In this document: in pieces, positions 1-8,879 of the stretch | How positions within the stretch are numbered: position 1 is the stretch's first letter | Layout of the letters: each line of letters starts with the position of its first letter | From: Methylohalobius crimeensis 10Ki | Lineage (GTDB): Bacteria; Pseudomonadota; Gammaproteobacteria; Methylococcales; Methylothermaceae | Direction: 5' to 3' | Assembly (NCBI RefSeq): GCF_000421465.1 | Contig: NZ_ATXB01000001.1 | Coordinates: forward strand, 1,612,001 to 1,676,000 | Length of the DNA: 64,000 nucleotides | The notes under the pieces: generated by a model | Told to the model about the DNA's origin: nothing | What the model saw: only the letters and a program-made list of their open reading frames with translations | Databases searched by the model: none | Program-made: the position numbers and the translations under genes

Positions 1-2
1 AA

Positions 3-485
3 AGCGTGCGTAATCTGGGAACCCCGGTATTTCCCAAATCCTATTTTCGCAGTTTGAAAGACACTTTCGGCAAGATGTGCGAAATCCTGATGGTGGAATA
101 CCAAGGCGAGCCGGTGGCCGCGGTCATGAATTTTTATTTCCGCGACGAAGTGTTGCCTTATTACGGCGGAGGGTCCACCGCCGCGCGGCAATTGAAGGCG
201 AATGATTTCATGTATTGGGAGGTGATGCGGCGGGCGGTCGAGAAAGGGGTGAAAACCTTCGATTACGGCCGCAGCAAAAAAGGCACCGGTTCTTACCGTT
301 TCAAGACCCATTGGGGTTTCGAGCCCCAGCCGTTGCACTACGAATACGAATTGATCCGGGCCAAGGAACTGCCGGACATCAATCCCTTGAACCCCAAATA
401 CCGGCTGTTCATTCAAGCCTGGCAGAAACTCCCTTTGCCGGTCAGCAAACTGATCGGGCCCTGGTTGGCGCGGAGTCTCGGCTAG
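3..485 (+). CDS. FemAB-like XrtA/PEP-CTERM system protein, C-terminal part
   Basis: The 5' end lies outside the window; the frame is already open at base 3 and ends with TAG directly before the next ATG. The 160 visible residues match the second acyltransferase (GNAT-fold) half of FemAB-related proteins that accompany exosortase A: RNLGTPVF, then EYQGEPVAAVMNF, then FDYGRSKKGTGSYRFK and WGFEPQPLHYEY. Family members resemble enzymes that transfer aminoacyl groups to cell-wall precursors, but the substrate in XrtA loci is unknown. It is the first visible gene of a tightly packed operon with the XrtA sugar transferases, which supports the family call. Confidence 0.8.
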   Translation, partial: SVRNLGTPVFPKSYFRSLKDTFGKMCEILMVEYQGEPVAAVMNFYFRDEVLPYYGGGSTAARQLKANDFMYWEVMRRAVEKGVKTFDYGRSKKGTGSYRFKTHWGFEPQPLHYEYELIRAKELPDINPLNPKYRLFIQAWQKLPLPVSKLIGPWLARSLG

Positions 486-1877
486 ATGGCGAATCTTCTC
501 TACCTGACCCATCGAATTCCCTATCCGCCCAACAAGGGGGACAAGATTCGCTCTTTTCACTGGCTCAAGCATTTTGCCAGTCGGCATCAGGTGTATTTGG
601 GGACCTTCATCGACGATCCCCGGGACTGGCGGCACGCCGAAGCGGTGAAAAAATACAGCCGGGATGCTTTGATTCTAAATCTACCTCGGCGTTGGGCGAC
701 CTTGAAAAGCCTGACCGGTTTGTTGCGGGATCGGCCGCTGACCCTGCCGTATTATGCCAACGCGCGCATGGCCAATTGGGTCCGCGAGTTGGCGGATGCC
801 GGCAAAATCGATGCGGCCTTCGTATTCTCCTCCGCCATGGCCCAGTTCGTCGATCCGCGTTGGGAGTTGCCCAAAATCATCGATTACGTCGATGTGGATT
901 CGGACAAGTGGCGCCAATACGCCGCCAGCAAGCCGGTTTGGAGTCGCTGGATTTACCGTCGCGAAGGGGAGAAACTCCTGGCCTATGATCGACAAGTGGC
1001 GAAGTCGTTTGATCTCAATCTGTTCGTTTCGCCGGCCGAGGCGGAATTGTTTAAACGATTGGCCCCGGAGGCGACGGGCAAGGTGGATTACGTGGAAAAC
1101 GGCGTGGATCTGGAGTATTTCCAGGGCGGGCGCGAGTTTTCCTCGCCCTATCACCCCGGTGAACAGGTATTCGTTTTCACCGGCGCCATGGATTACTGGG
1201 CCAACATCGACGCGGTGCGCTGGTTCGCCGACCGGGTATTTCCCAAACTACTGCAATATCACGTGGAAGCCCGTTTCTACATCGTCGGCGCCCGTCCCGC
1301 CGAGGCGGTCAAGGCCCTCGGTCGCCGCGAGGGCGTCGTGGTGACCGGCGCGGTCGAAGATATCCGCCCCTATCTGGCCCATGCCCGCTTGGCGGTGGCG
1401 CCGCTACGGATCGCCCGAGGCATTCAGAACAAAGTGCTGGAGGCATGGGCCATGGGCAAGTCGGTGCTGGCTACCTCGATGGCCATGGACGGACTGGATC
1501 TTGGAGCTTGCTTTCCCGGGGTGGAGAGGCCGGGGGATGGCCTTCAGGGACGCCGTGAACCCTTCCCTGGGGGCTCCCCCCCACCCAACCCTCCCCCCAA
1601 TGGGGGGAGGGCAAGGGAGGGGGGGCGCGAACGCCCTTCAGGCCATCCCCCGGCCTCTTATCGGGCGTCAAAGACTGTTGGTAAACAGCCTCTTGCATCG
1701 AGTTTTTCCGTGGAGGTGGCCGACGACCCCGATGTCATGGCCGATCTGGCTATCCGGGCTTTGACCGAGCGGGATTTTTTGCCCCGATATTCCGCCGGCA
1801 ACCGGAGGTTTGTGGAAATGCGCTATAGTTGGGAAAGGCATCTGGAACGCTTGGACACACTTTTGGACGTGTTATGA
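486..1877 (+). CDS. XrtA-associated sugar transferase (TIGR03087-type), carrying an internal repeat
   Basis: GT4-type glycosyltransferase of the PEP-CTERM/exosortase A group, recognised by its start (THRIPYPPNKGDKIRSFHWL) and by the GT-B donor region with ENGVDLEYF and NKVLEAWAMGKSVLAT. It probably adds a sugar to a lipid-linked exopolysaccharide precursor at the inner membrane. After MDGLDL (about residue 337) come about 60 low-complexity Gly/Pro/Arg residues encoded by a palindromic repeat element (bases 1528-1655) before the normal C-terminus resumes at EVADDPDVMADLA. The frame stays open, so a protein with a surface insertion may still be made, but activity is uncertain. The stop overlaps the xrtA ATG (ATGA). 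Confidence 0.85.
   Translation: MANLLYLTHRIPYPPNKGDKIRSFHWLKHFASRHQVYLGTFIDDPRDWRHAEAVKKYSRDALILNLPRRWATLKSLTGLLRDRPLTLPYYANARMANWVRELADAGKIDAAFVFSSAMAQFVDPRWELPKIIDYVDVDSDKWRQYAASKPVWSRWIYRREGEKLLAYDRQVAKSFDLNLFVSPAEAELFKRLAPEATGKVDYVENGVDLEYFQGGREFSSPYHPGEQVFVFTGAMDYWANIDAVRWFADRVFPKLLQYHVEARFYIVGARPAEAVKALGRREGVVVTGAVEDIRPYLAHARLAVAPLRIARGIQNKVLEAWAMGKSVLATSMAMDGLDLGACFPGVERPGDGLQGRREPFPGGSPPPNPPPNGGRAREGGRERPSGHPPASYRASKTVGKQPLASSFSVEVADDPDVMADLAIRALTERDFLPRYSAGNRRFVEMRYSWERHLERLDTLLDVL
1528..1655. repeat. palindromic repeat element inside the XrtA sugar transferase gene
   Basis: The ends form an inverted repeat: GGCCGGGGGATGGCC at 1528-1542 pairs with its complement at 1641-1655. The middle is a GC-rich hairpin (CCCTCCCCCC, then AATG, then GGGGGGAGGG). 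About 80 bases of the core are nearly identical to the element at 56406-56541, so this is a dispersed family. The outer arms of the two copies differ in sequence although each copy is self-complementary. It carries no transposase, so it resembles a MITE or a large REP-like element. Confidence 0.8.
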
Positions 1878-3586
1878 ACACAACCCGTCTGAGCCGAAAT
1901 CGCGCATCGGAAATGGGGGTGGTTTCTCGAAACTGGCGAATCCCTCTGTTGGCGTTGGGAATCGGGGTGACGGTGCTGTTTGCCTTTTATTGGCGGACTT
2001 TTTACGCCATGGTCGAGATTTGGGAGCGCTCGGAAACCTTCGCCCACGGGTTTTTGATTTTTCCCATCAGTGCCTATCTGATCTGGCGCCGCCGACGAGA
2101 ATTGGGTGGATTGACTCCGCGGCCCGACTGGCGCGGGTTGCCGGTTTTGGCGGTCCTCGGATTCGGCTGGCTGCTGGCCAATGTGGTGGATGTTCGGGTG
2201 GTTCAGCAGTTCGCCTTCATCGCCATGTGGATTGCCCTGACCTGGAGCATTCTCGGTTGGAAGATCATCCGAGAAATCGTCTTCCCCTTGGGTTTCCTGT
2301 TTTTCGCCGTTCCCTTCGGCGAATTCCTGATCCCGCCGCTCATGGATTTCACCGCCGATTTCACCGTGATGATGATCGAACTGACCGGAATTCCGGTTTA
2401 TCGCGAGGGAACCTTTTTCAGTATTCCCTCGGGGGATTGGTCGGTGGTGGAAGGGTGCAGCGGCCTCAGGTATCTGATCGCCTCCATCACCGTCGGCTGT
2501 CTCTATGCCTATTTGAGTTATCGCTCTCTTTGGCGGCGCTTGGCGTTTGTCGGACTGGCGATTTTTTTCCCCGTTATCGCCAACGGTCTCAGGGCCTATA
2601 TGATCGTGATGATCGCTCATTTTTCCGATATGCAGCTGGCCTTGGGGGTGGACCACTACATCTATGGCTGGGTGTTTTTCGGCCTGGTGATGCTGTTGAT
2701 GTTCTGGATCGGTTCCTTTTGGCAGGAGGATGAACCGGAGAGGGGAAAATCGTCCGGACAGGCGGATAAGGGCGGACACGCAGGTTCGCCCCTACAAAGC
2801 ATAGACGGGGACGCGGAACCGCAGACCCGCATGCAAATGACAAATGTCGGAAGGGACCCGCAAATCCGCCCACACCCAAAAAACGTAGGGGCGGACCCCT
2901 GTGTCCGCCCTCCCTCCGGAGAGGTGAACCTAAAATCCCATGTGCTGATAGCCTGTATCGGTTTGTTCCTCCTGACGGTATGGCCCGTGCATGCCGCTTA
3001 TCTGCGCGATTTGGCTCTTTCGAAGACGGCACCGGTCGGCGTGTCCCTGCCGGAGGGGGAGAGTGTCTGGCGACGGGTCGAGGGGAACCTGACTTCCTGG
3101 GAACCGCGCTATCTGTATCCGGACGCCAAGGCCAAGGCGGTCTACACCGACGGGGAGCGGCAAGTTGAATTGTACGTTCTCTACTATCGCACCCAGGCCC
3201 AAGGCAAAGAGTTGGTCAATTCCCAGAACATTCTGATTCCGCAGAAGCATCCGGTTTGGAAAATGCCATGGGAGAAAACGCGGGAGGTGGTCTTATCGCA
3301 CAGAACTTTGCGGTTGCGCGAAGGGATCCTGGAGTCCGCCCGTCAAAAACTTCTGGTTTGGCGCTGGAACTGGGTGTCCGGAAGATTCACCGCCAACGAT
3401 CATTGGGCCAAATTGCTGGAAGCGCGCGACAAGCTATTGGGACATCCGCGGGATGCCGCCGGTATCGTGATGGCGGCCGAATACGGAGACACGCCTGAGC
3501 GGGCCGCCCAGATCTTGCGGGATTTTAGCGGCGAAATGCTGCCCGCGATCAGGCGGTCGTTGCAGAGAACGGCTCGGAATCGATAG
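1874..3586 (+). CDS. xrtA: exosortase A fused to EpsI domain
   Basis: Membrane transpeptidase-like enzyme predicted to cleave PEP-CTERM proteins. The ATG at 1874 overlaps the upstream stop and gives 570 residues. The N-terminal part is a multi-span exosortase with the catalytic triad visible: Cys195 in VVEGCSGLRY, Arg240 in NGLRAYM and His261 in DHYIYGW. From about residue 357 an EpsI-like periplasmic domain follows one more membrane helix (HVLIACIGLFLLTVWPVHAA), typical of exosortase A. The linker, about residues 300-346, is encoded by a repeat element (2770-2910) of exactly 47 codons. No PEP-CTERM substrate protein is seen in this window. Confidence 0.92.
   Translation: MNTTRLSRNRASEMGVVSRNWRIPLLALGIGVTVLFAFYWRTFYAMVEIWERSETFAHGFLIFPISAYLIWRRRRELGGLTPRPDWRGLPVLAVLGFGWLLANVVDVRVVQQFAFIAMWIALTWSILGWKIIREIVFPLGFLFFAVPFGEFLIPPLMDFTADFTVMMIELTGIPVYREGTFFSIPSGDWSVVEGCSGLRYLIASITVGCLYAYLSYRSLWRRLAFVGLAIFFPVIANGLRAYMIVMIAHFSDMQLALGVDHYIYGWVFFGLVMLLMFWIGSFWQEDEPERGKSSGQADKGGHAGSPLQSIDGDAEPQTRMQMTNVGRDPQIRPHPKNVGADPCVRPPSGEVNLKSHVLIACIGLFLLTVWPVHAAYLRDLALSKTAPVGVSLPEGESVWRRVEGNLTSWEPRYLYPDAKAKAVYTDGERQVELYVLYYRTQAQGKELVNSQNILIPQKHPVWKMPWEKTREVVLSHRTLRLREGILESARQKLLVWRWNWVSGRFTANDHWAKLLEARDKLLGHPRDAAGIVMAAEYGDTPERAAQILRDFSGEMLPAIRRSLQRTARNR
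2770..2910. repeat. 141-bp inverted-repeat element in frame within xrtA
   Basis: The left end (2770-2795, GGGCGGACAC...CGCCCCTAC) and the right end (2885-2910) are imperfect 26-bp inverted repeats differing at a few positions. The length is 141 bp, a multiple of three, and no stop codon arises, so exosortase and EpsI stay joined. The end motif GTAGGGGCGNAC resembles small non-coding inverted-repeat elements that I recall from many bacterial genomes. The translated segment (rich in Asp, Pro, Arg, Gln) has no domain character. Confidence 0.7.
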
Positions 3587-3589
3587 CTT

Positions 3590-4729
3590 ATGGCGCCCCC
3601 CCTAATCGTCCATGTCATACATCGCCTCGGCGTCGGTGGGCTGGAAAACGGATTGGTCAATCTGATCAACCATCTGCCGGAGGAAAAATACCGCCACGCC
3701 ATCGTTTGCCTGACCGAATCGGATGCTTTCAAGCAGCGTATCCGCCGTGAAGTGGAAATCTACGAACTCCATAAGCGGACGGGACAGGATATGGGGTTGT
3801 ACGACAAAATTTTTAAATTATTCAAGCAGCTTCGCCCGGCGATCGTGCATACTCGCAATCTGGCGACCCTCGAATGCCAGTTGCCCGCCTGGCTTGCGGG
3901 CGTCCCGATTCGAATCCACGGAGAGCACGGCTGGGATGTGTTCGATCCGGACGGAACCAACGTTAAATACCGATGGCTCCGGCGCGCATTCCGTCCTTTG
4001 ATTCATGCCTATATTCCGCTTTCCAGACAGTTGGAGGATTATTTGGTCACGCGGGTCAAAGTGACGCCGCGCAAGATTACTCGGATTTGCAACGGCGTAG
4101 ACACGGTTAAATTCCATCCGCCCAAGGCGGGCAGGGAGGCGATCCCGGGGTGCCCGTTCAGCGACCCGAATTCGGTTCGGATCGGCACCGTGGGTCGGAT
4201 GCACGGGGTCAAGGACCAGACGACTTTGGTCAAGGCGTTTATCCGGTTGTTGGAAAATCATCGCCCCGAACTGAAGGCGAAGGCACGGTTGATCGCGGTT
4301 GGCGACGGGCCTCTGCGGCAGGAGTGTATCGATCTTCTGGAACAGGCCGGGATGCAGAAGTCCGCCTGGTTGCCGGGGGAGCGCGGCGATATCCCGGCGA
4401 TTCTGCGCGGCTTGGATTTTTTCGTGCTTCCCTCCCGGGCGGAAGGAATTTCCAACACTATTTTGGAGGCGATGGCCACCGGTTTGCCGGTCATCGCCAC
4501 CGAGGCGGGGGGGAATCCGGAATTGGTGCGGCATGAAGTGAGCGGCACCTTGGTGCCGGTCGCCGATCCCGATGCGATGGCTGCGGTTTTGGTGCGTTAT
4601 GTGGAATCGGAAACGCTTCGCAGCCAATGTGGGGAAGCTGGATTGCAGCGTGTTCAGGCCGATTTCAGCTTGGCTGCCATGGTCGTCCAGTATCAGCGGA
4701 TTTATGACAATTGTTTAAGGATATCGTAA
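3590..4729 (+). CDS. XrtA-associated sugar transferase (TIGR03088-type)
   Basis: 379-residue GT4-family glycosyltransferase of the PEP-CTERM/XrtA group. The start IVHVIHRLGVGGLENGLVNL is diagnostic, followed by the GT-B donor half with RICNGVDTVKFHP, RIGTVGRMHGVKDQ and EGISNTILEAMATGLPVIAT. It should transfer an activated sugar onto the growing exopolysaccharide repeat unit on the cytoplasmic face. It begins 3 bp after xrtA and its TAA abuts the ATG of the amidotransferase, so the genes are probably co-transcribed and translationally coupled. No sequence anomalies are seen. Confidence 0.9.
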   Translation: MAPPLIVHVIHRLGVGGLENGLVNLINHLPEEKYRHAIVCLTESDAFKQRIRREVEIYELHKRTGQDMGLYDKIFKLFKQLRPAIVHTRNLATLECQLPAWLAGVPIRIHGEHGWDVFDPDGTNVKYRWLRRAFRPLIHAYIPLSRQLEDYLVTRVKVTPRKITRICNGVDTVKFHPPKAGREAIPGCPFSDPNSVRIGTVGRMHGVKDQTTLVKAFIRLLENHRPELKAKARLIAVGDGPLRQECIDLLEQAGMQKSAWLPGERGDIPAILRGLDFFVLPSRAEGISNTILEAMATGLPVIATEAGGNPELVRHEVSGTLVPVADPDAMAAVLVRYVESETLRSQCGEAGLQRVQADFSLAAMVVQYQRIYDNCLRIS

Positions 4730-6613
4730 ATGTGCGGCATTGTTGGATTGCTTGATCTCAAGGAGCGCCGGGAAGTCGACCGGGAACTGCTCGGCAGGAT
4801 GAATCAAACCCAATTCCATCGTGGTCCGGATGGGGAGGGAAGGCATGTGGAAGCGGGGGTGGGCCTTGCCCATCGGCGCTTGGCCATCATCGATCTGGCC
4901 GGCGGCGCCCAGCCGCTTTCCACCCCCGATGGCCGGGTGACGGTGACCTACAATGGCGAAATTTACAATTTTCCATCGTTGCGCCGTGAGCTGGAAGCGT
5001 TGGGGTATACCTTCCGCACCCATTGCGATACCGAGGTCATCGTCTATGCCTGGTTGGCATGGGGAGAGCGTTGCGTGGAGCGCCTTCGGGGCATGTTCGC
5101 CTTCGGTCTTTGGGATCGGGAGCGAAAAGTCCTGTTTCTGGCTCGCGACCGGCTGGGGATCAAGCCGCTTTATTATGCCGAAATGGAAAACGGCTGGCTC
5201 GGATTTTCCTCCGAACTCAAGGCGCTCAAGGTCCATCCCAAGTTCTCTCGCGAGCTCGATCCGCTGGCGCTGGAAGACTATTTCGCCTACGGTTACATTC
5301 CCGATCCGCGCACCATCTATCGTCGTGCTCACAAGCTGCCGCCGGGGCATTATCTGGTGATGCGGCAGGGAGAAGCCATGCCCGCGCCTAAGTGTTATTG
5401 GGACGTGCGTTTCGAACCCGGGGCGACTCTCAGCGAGTCGGAAGCGATGGAGGGAATGATCGAACGTCTTCGCGAGGCGGTGGAGGTCCGGCTGATCGCC
5501 GACGTCCCCTTGGGCGCCTTTCTATCCGGAGGGGTGGATTCCAGCGCGGTGGTGGCGATGATGGCCGGCCTGATGAAAGACCCCGTGGATGCCTGTTCCA
5601 TCGCCTTCGGCGACCCGGCCTTCAATGAAACCGAATACGCCCAGCATGTGGCTCGCCGCTACGGGGCTCGGCATCGAATCCAGCAGGTGGATCCGGAGGA
5701 GTTCTCCCTGATCGACCGGCTTTCCGGTCTCTATGACGAGCCTTACGCCGACAGTTCCGCGCTTCCCACCTACCGGGTATGCGAACTCGCCCGTCAGCAG
5801 GTGACCGTGGCCTTGTCGGGCGACGGTGGCGATGAAAACCTGGCCGGTTACCGCCGTTACCGCTGGCATGCGTATGAAGAGCGCATGCGTTCTTTGATGT
5901 CTTCGCCGATTCGTCGCCCTCTGTTCGGTACGCTTGGCAAGATTTATCCTAAAATGGATTGGGCGCCCAAGTTTTTGCGGGCCAAATCCACCTTGGAAGC
6001 GCTGGCGCGTGATTCCGTGGAAGGCTATTTCCACAGTATTTCGGTGATGGGGGACGGGCTGCGCCAGAATCTTTACAGCGGGCGATTCAAGAAACAATTA
6101 GACGGGTATCACGCGGTCGAGGTGCTGCGCCGGCATGGCGAAAACGCCCCCGAAAATCCTTTGTCCCGCGTTCAGTATTTGGATCTGAAAACCTATCTAC
6201 CCGGGGATATCCTCACCAAAGTGGATCGGGCGAGCATGGCGCACTCACTGGAGGTGCGCGTGCCGATTTTGGATCATCCGCTGGTGGAATGGATGGCCAC
6301 ATTGCCGCCGGATTACAAACTGCGGGGCCGGGAAGGCAAATATATTTTCAAAAAAGCGTTGGAGCCGCATTTGCCCGACGACGTCCTGTATCGCCCCAAA
6401 ATGGGATTTGCCGTTCCCTTGGCGGCTTGGTTCCGGGGTCCCCTTCGAGAGAAGGTGCGTTCTGCCCTTTTAGGTGAGAGAATGTTGGATTCGGGATGGT
6501 TCGACCCGGCATTTCTCCATACCATGGTCGATCAGCACCAAAGGGGATTGCGCGACTATAGCGCGCCGATTTGGTCGCTGCTGATGTTCGAGTCTTTTTT
6601 AAGGCAAGCTTGA
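4730..6613 (+). CDS. XrtA/PEP-CTERM system amidotransferase (asparagine synthase-like)
   Basis: 627 residues in two domains. The N-terminal class II glutaminase starts MCGIVGLL with the nucleophile Cys2 present. The C-terminal synthetase domain has the PP-loop LSGGVDSSA (about residue 265) and the SGDGGDENLAGY motif. It probably amidates a sugar acid or other carboxylate of the exopolysaccharide, using glutamine and ATP, rather than making asparagine, because this subfamily travels with exosortase A clusters. It is joined without a gap to the genes on both sides. Compare the divergent relative at 11416-13206, which has lost the nucleophile. Confidence 0.9.
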   Translation: MCGIVGLLDLKERREVDRELLGRMNQTQFHRGPDGEGRHVEAGVGLAHRRLAIIDLAGGAQPLSTPDGRVTVTYNGEIYNFPSLRRELEALGYTFRTHCDTEVIVYAWLAWGERCVERLRGMFAFGLWDRERKVLFLARDRLGIKPLYYAEMENGWLGFSSELKALKVHPKFSRELDPLALEDYFAYGYIPDPRTIYRRAHKLPPGHYLVMRQGEAMPAPKCYWDVRFEPGATLSESEAMEGMIERLREAVEVRLIADVPLGAFLSGGVDSSAVVAMMAGLMKDPVDACSIAFGDPAFNETEYAQHVARRYGARHRIQQVDPEEFSLIDRLSGLYDEPYADSSALPTYRVCELARQQVTVALSGDGGDENLAGYRRYRWHAYEERMRSLMSSPIRRPLFGTLGKIYPKMDWAPKFLRAKSTLEALARDSVEGYFHSISVMGDGLRQNLYSGRFKKQLDGYHAVEVLRRHGENAPENPLSRVQYLDLKTYLPGDILTKVDRASMAHSLEVRVPILDHPLVEWMATLPPDYKLRGREGKYIFKKALEPHLPDDVLYRPKMGFAVPLAAWFRGPLREKVRSALLGERMLDSGWFDPAFLHTMVDQHQRGLRDYSAPIWSLLMFESFLRQA

Positions 6614-7816
6614 ATGCGCATTCTCCATATCCTGGATCATTCGCTCCCTTTGCACAGCGGCTATACCTTTCGCACTTGCGCCATCCTCGGGCAGCAGCGG
6701 AAACTGGGGTTCGAGACGTTTCAGCTGACCTCTCCCAAACATCGAGGCAACGGGACGCCGATCGAGACGGTATCCGGTTTCGATTTTTACCGGACGCCTT
6801 CCTTGTCTTCCTGGTTGAGTCGTCTGCCGCTGATCGACCAATGGGCGGTGGTGCGCGCCCTGGAAAAACGGCTCGATGAGTTGATCCCACAGCTTAAGCC
6901 GGACGTCCTCCACGCCCATTCTCCGGCTTTGAACGGTTGGGCGGCGATTCGGGCCGGACGGCGCCATCGCCTGCCGGTGGTGTACGAATGCCGGGCTTTC
7001 TGGGAAGACGCGGCGGTCGATCACGGCACCGCAAGGGAAGGCGGATTGCGTTACCGGCTTACCCGGGCCTTGGAAACCCATGTGTTTCGCCGTGCCGATG
7101 CGGTGACCACCATCTGTGAAGGGCTCAAGCGGGATATCGCCTCTCGCGGCATTGCCGAAAGCAAAATCACGGTGATTCCCAATGCGGTGGACGTTTCCCG
7201 CTTTCCTTTCGGACGTAAGCCGGATCAGGCGCTTCGCCACGACCTTGGGCTGGAAGGAAAAACCGTGTTGGGTTTTATCGGTTCATTCTATGCCTATGAG
7301 GGATTGGTGTTGTTACTGGAGGCGCTCCCCAAAATTCTGGCCTACCAACCCGACGCGCGATTGCTGTTGGTGGGCGGAGGTCCCCAAGCGGAGATACTCC
7401 GGGCTGCCAGTCGCACGCTCGGGGTAGAAGAAGCCGTGATTTTCACCGCCAGGGTACCGCACGATCGAGTACAGCAATACTACGATTTGGTGGATATCTT
7501 CGTTTATCCCCGTCTCCCCATGCGCTTGACCGAATTGGTCACGCCGTTGAAGCCATTGGAAGCCATGGCCCAGGGCAAACTTGTCCTCGCATCGGACGTG
7601 GGCGGTCACCGGGAATTGATCCGGTCGGGAGAAAACGGCCTATTATTTAGAGCAGGAGATACGGGCGCTTTGGCCAATGCCGTCTTAGAGGCTATGGAAC
7701 GAAAGAAAACCTGGTCAATCATTTTGGAAGCCGGACGCCGTTTCGTAGAGAATGAGCGCAACTGGGAAGCGAGCGTTTCACGATATTGCAAGGTGTATCA
7801 GTCGCTTAAAAAATAA
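6614..7816 (+). CDS. XrtA-associated glycosyltransferase (TIGR04063-type)
   Basis: 400-residue GT4-family enzyme. The N-terminus ILHILDHSLPLHSGYTFR and the SPKHRG segment are hallmarks of the third sugar transferase class of PEP-CTERM/XrtA loci. The donor half includes VIPNAVDVSRFPF, LGFIGSFYAYEGL and PLKPLEAMAQGKLVLASDVGG. The start codon follows the amidotransferase stop directly. It likely adds another residue to the same repeat unit as the two upstream transferases. After this gene the strictly packed XrtA core ends and more variable genes begin. Confidence 0.9.
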   Translation: MRILHILDHSLPLHSGYTFRTCAILGQQRKLGFETFQLTSPKHRGNGTPIETVSGFDFYRTPSLSSWLSRLPLIDQWAVVRALEKRLDELIPQLKPDVLHAHSPALNGWAAIRAGRRHRLPVVYECRAFWEDAAVDHGTAREGGLRYRLTRALETHVFRRADAVTTICEGLKRDIASRGIAESKITVIPNAVDVSRFPFGRKPDQALRHDLGLEGKTVLGFIGSFYAYEGLVLLLEALPKILAYQPDARLLLVGGGPQAEILRAASRTLGVEEAVIFTARVPHDRVQQYYDLVDIFVYPRLPMRLTELVTPLKPLEAMAQGKLVLASDVGGHRELIRSGENGLLFRAGDTGALANAVLEAMERKKTWSIILEAGRRFVENERNWEASVSRYCKVYQSLKK

Positions 7817-7875
7817 GGGGCGAGCCGATATGTTTGTAGGTCACAGAAAATTGGTCTTGGCGATAGGTCCGGTTT

Positions 7876-8712
7876 ATGAAAAGCGCTGATTTCATTTCTA
7901 AAATATATGAACGCTATGATCGATGGCTCCTGCTCGCACGTAAGCCAATCTTCCAATGGATCCAAAGAATGGATCAACAACAAGCTCGCGTTTTATTCGT
8001 CGCCGGAGTGCAGCGATCCGGGACTAATATGTTAATGGATGTCTTGGAACGAAGTCTCCAAACCGAGGTATTTCATGAACGGGATCCACGAGCATTTGTA
8101 AATTATCACTTGCGCGATATCCCTCATATTCAAGAACTTGTTAAACGTTCTCGGGCCGAAGTGGTGGTTTTGAAATGTTTAATGGAGTCGCAGAAATTGA
8201 GAGATTTGTTGGCGACGTTTCCGCAAAGCAGGGGAGTATGGATGTTTCGCCACTACAACGATGTGGTGAATTCGATGATTAAATCATTTCGCAATCAGGC
8301 GGCCCAAGTAAAACGAATTGCTCGGGACAAAAACTCGGACGGCTGGTTGGGAGAACAGATGTCGGATGAAACTCACAATTTGGTTGTGCGCCTGACCCGG
8401 AGCGAGTTGGATGATGCCAATGCAGCCGCGATTCAATGGTATTTTCGCAATATTCGATTTTTCGAGCAGGACTTTGCTGACGATCAACGGGTCGAATTGG
8501 TTCACTATGATACCTTGGTGAAACGGCCTGAAGAAGAAGTACAGCGATTATTTACGGCACATCATTTGAAATTTTCCAAAAGCATCACAAAATTTATCAA
8601 TTCGCGTTCCATCTGCCTCCATAATGCTCCCACGTTGAGACAAGATGTCACTGATATTTGCGATCAGCTATACACTCGATTATTGGGGGCCTATAAGGCC
8701 CAGTCGTTTTGA
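7876..8712 (+). CDS. sulfotransferase-family protein
   Basis: 278 residues. A P-loop for the 5'-phosphosulfate of PAPS is visible near residue 40 (VAGVQRSGTNMLMD), followed by an FHERDPRAF segment and a conserved Arg/Ser region (WMFRHYNDVVNSMIKSF) like the 3'-phosphate binding part of PAPS sulfotransferases. A role in sulfating the exopolysaccharide is an inference from position in the cluster. The codon use is somewhat more AT-rich than upstream. It sits 59 bp after the XrtA glycosyltransferase and about 165 bp before the next gene. Confidence 0.7.
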   Translation: MKSADFISKIYERYDRWLLLARKPIFQWIQRMDQQQARVLFVAGVQRSGTNMLMDVLERSLQTEVFHERDPRAFVNYHLRDIPHIQELVKRSRAEVVVLKCLMESQKLRDLLATFPQSRGVWMFRHYNDVVNSMIKSFRNQAAQVKRIARDKNSDGWLGEQMSDETHNLVVRLTRSELDDANAAAIQWYFRNIRFFEQDFADDQRVELVHYDTLVKRPEEEVQRLFTAHHLKFSKSITKFINSRSICLHNAPTLRQDVTDICDQLYTRLLGAYKAQSF

Positions 8713-8879
8713 AGCTGTCTTCAATCTTTCCGGATTCGGTAAGGACAGGCCTCCAACTGAATTCCAGGCTAAGAAACTAGAAGGCCGGGGTGGATTGGGT
8801 GCGTCATAGACGGGGCAAAACATTCAAAACCATCTCATGAAGGTCTGAGTTGTAGGAATTTTTGGATGATTTTAAGATA

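Noticed and set aside
1471-1698. Small - strand frame with LPSPHWGEGWVGG
   Set aside because: It is the translation of the palindromic repeat; the same peptide type appears at the second copy (56275-56553), so it reflects the repeat and not a gene.
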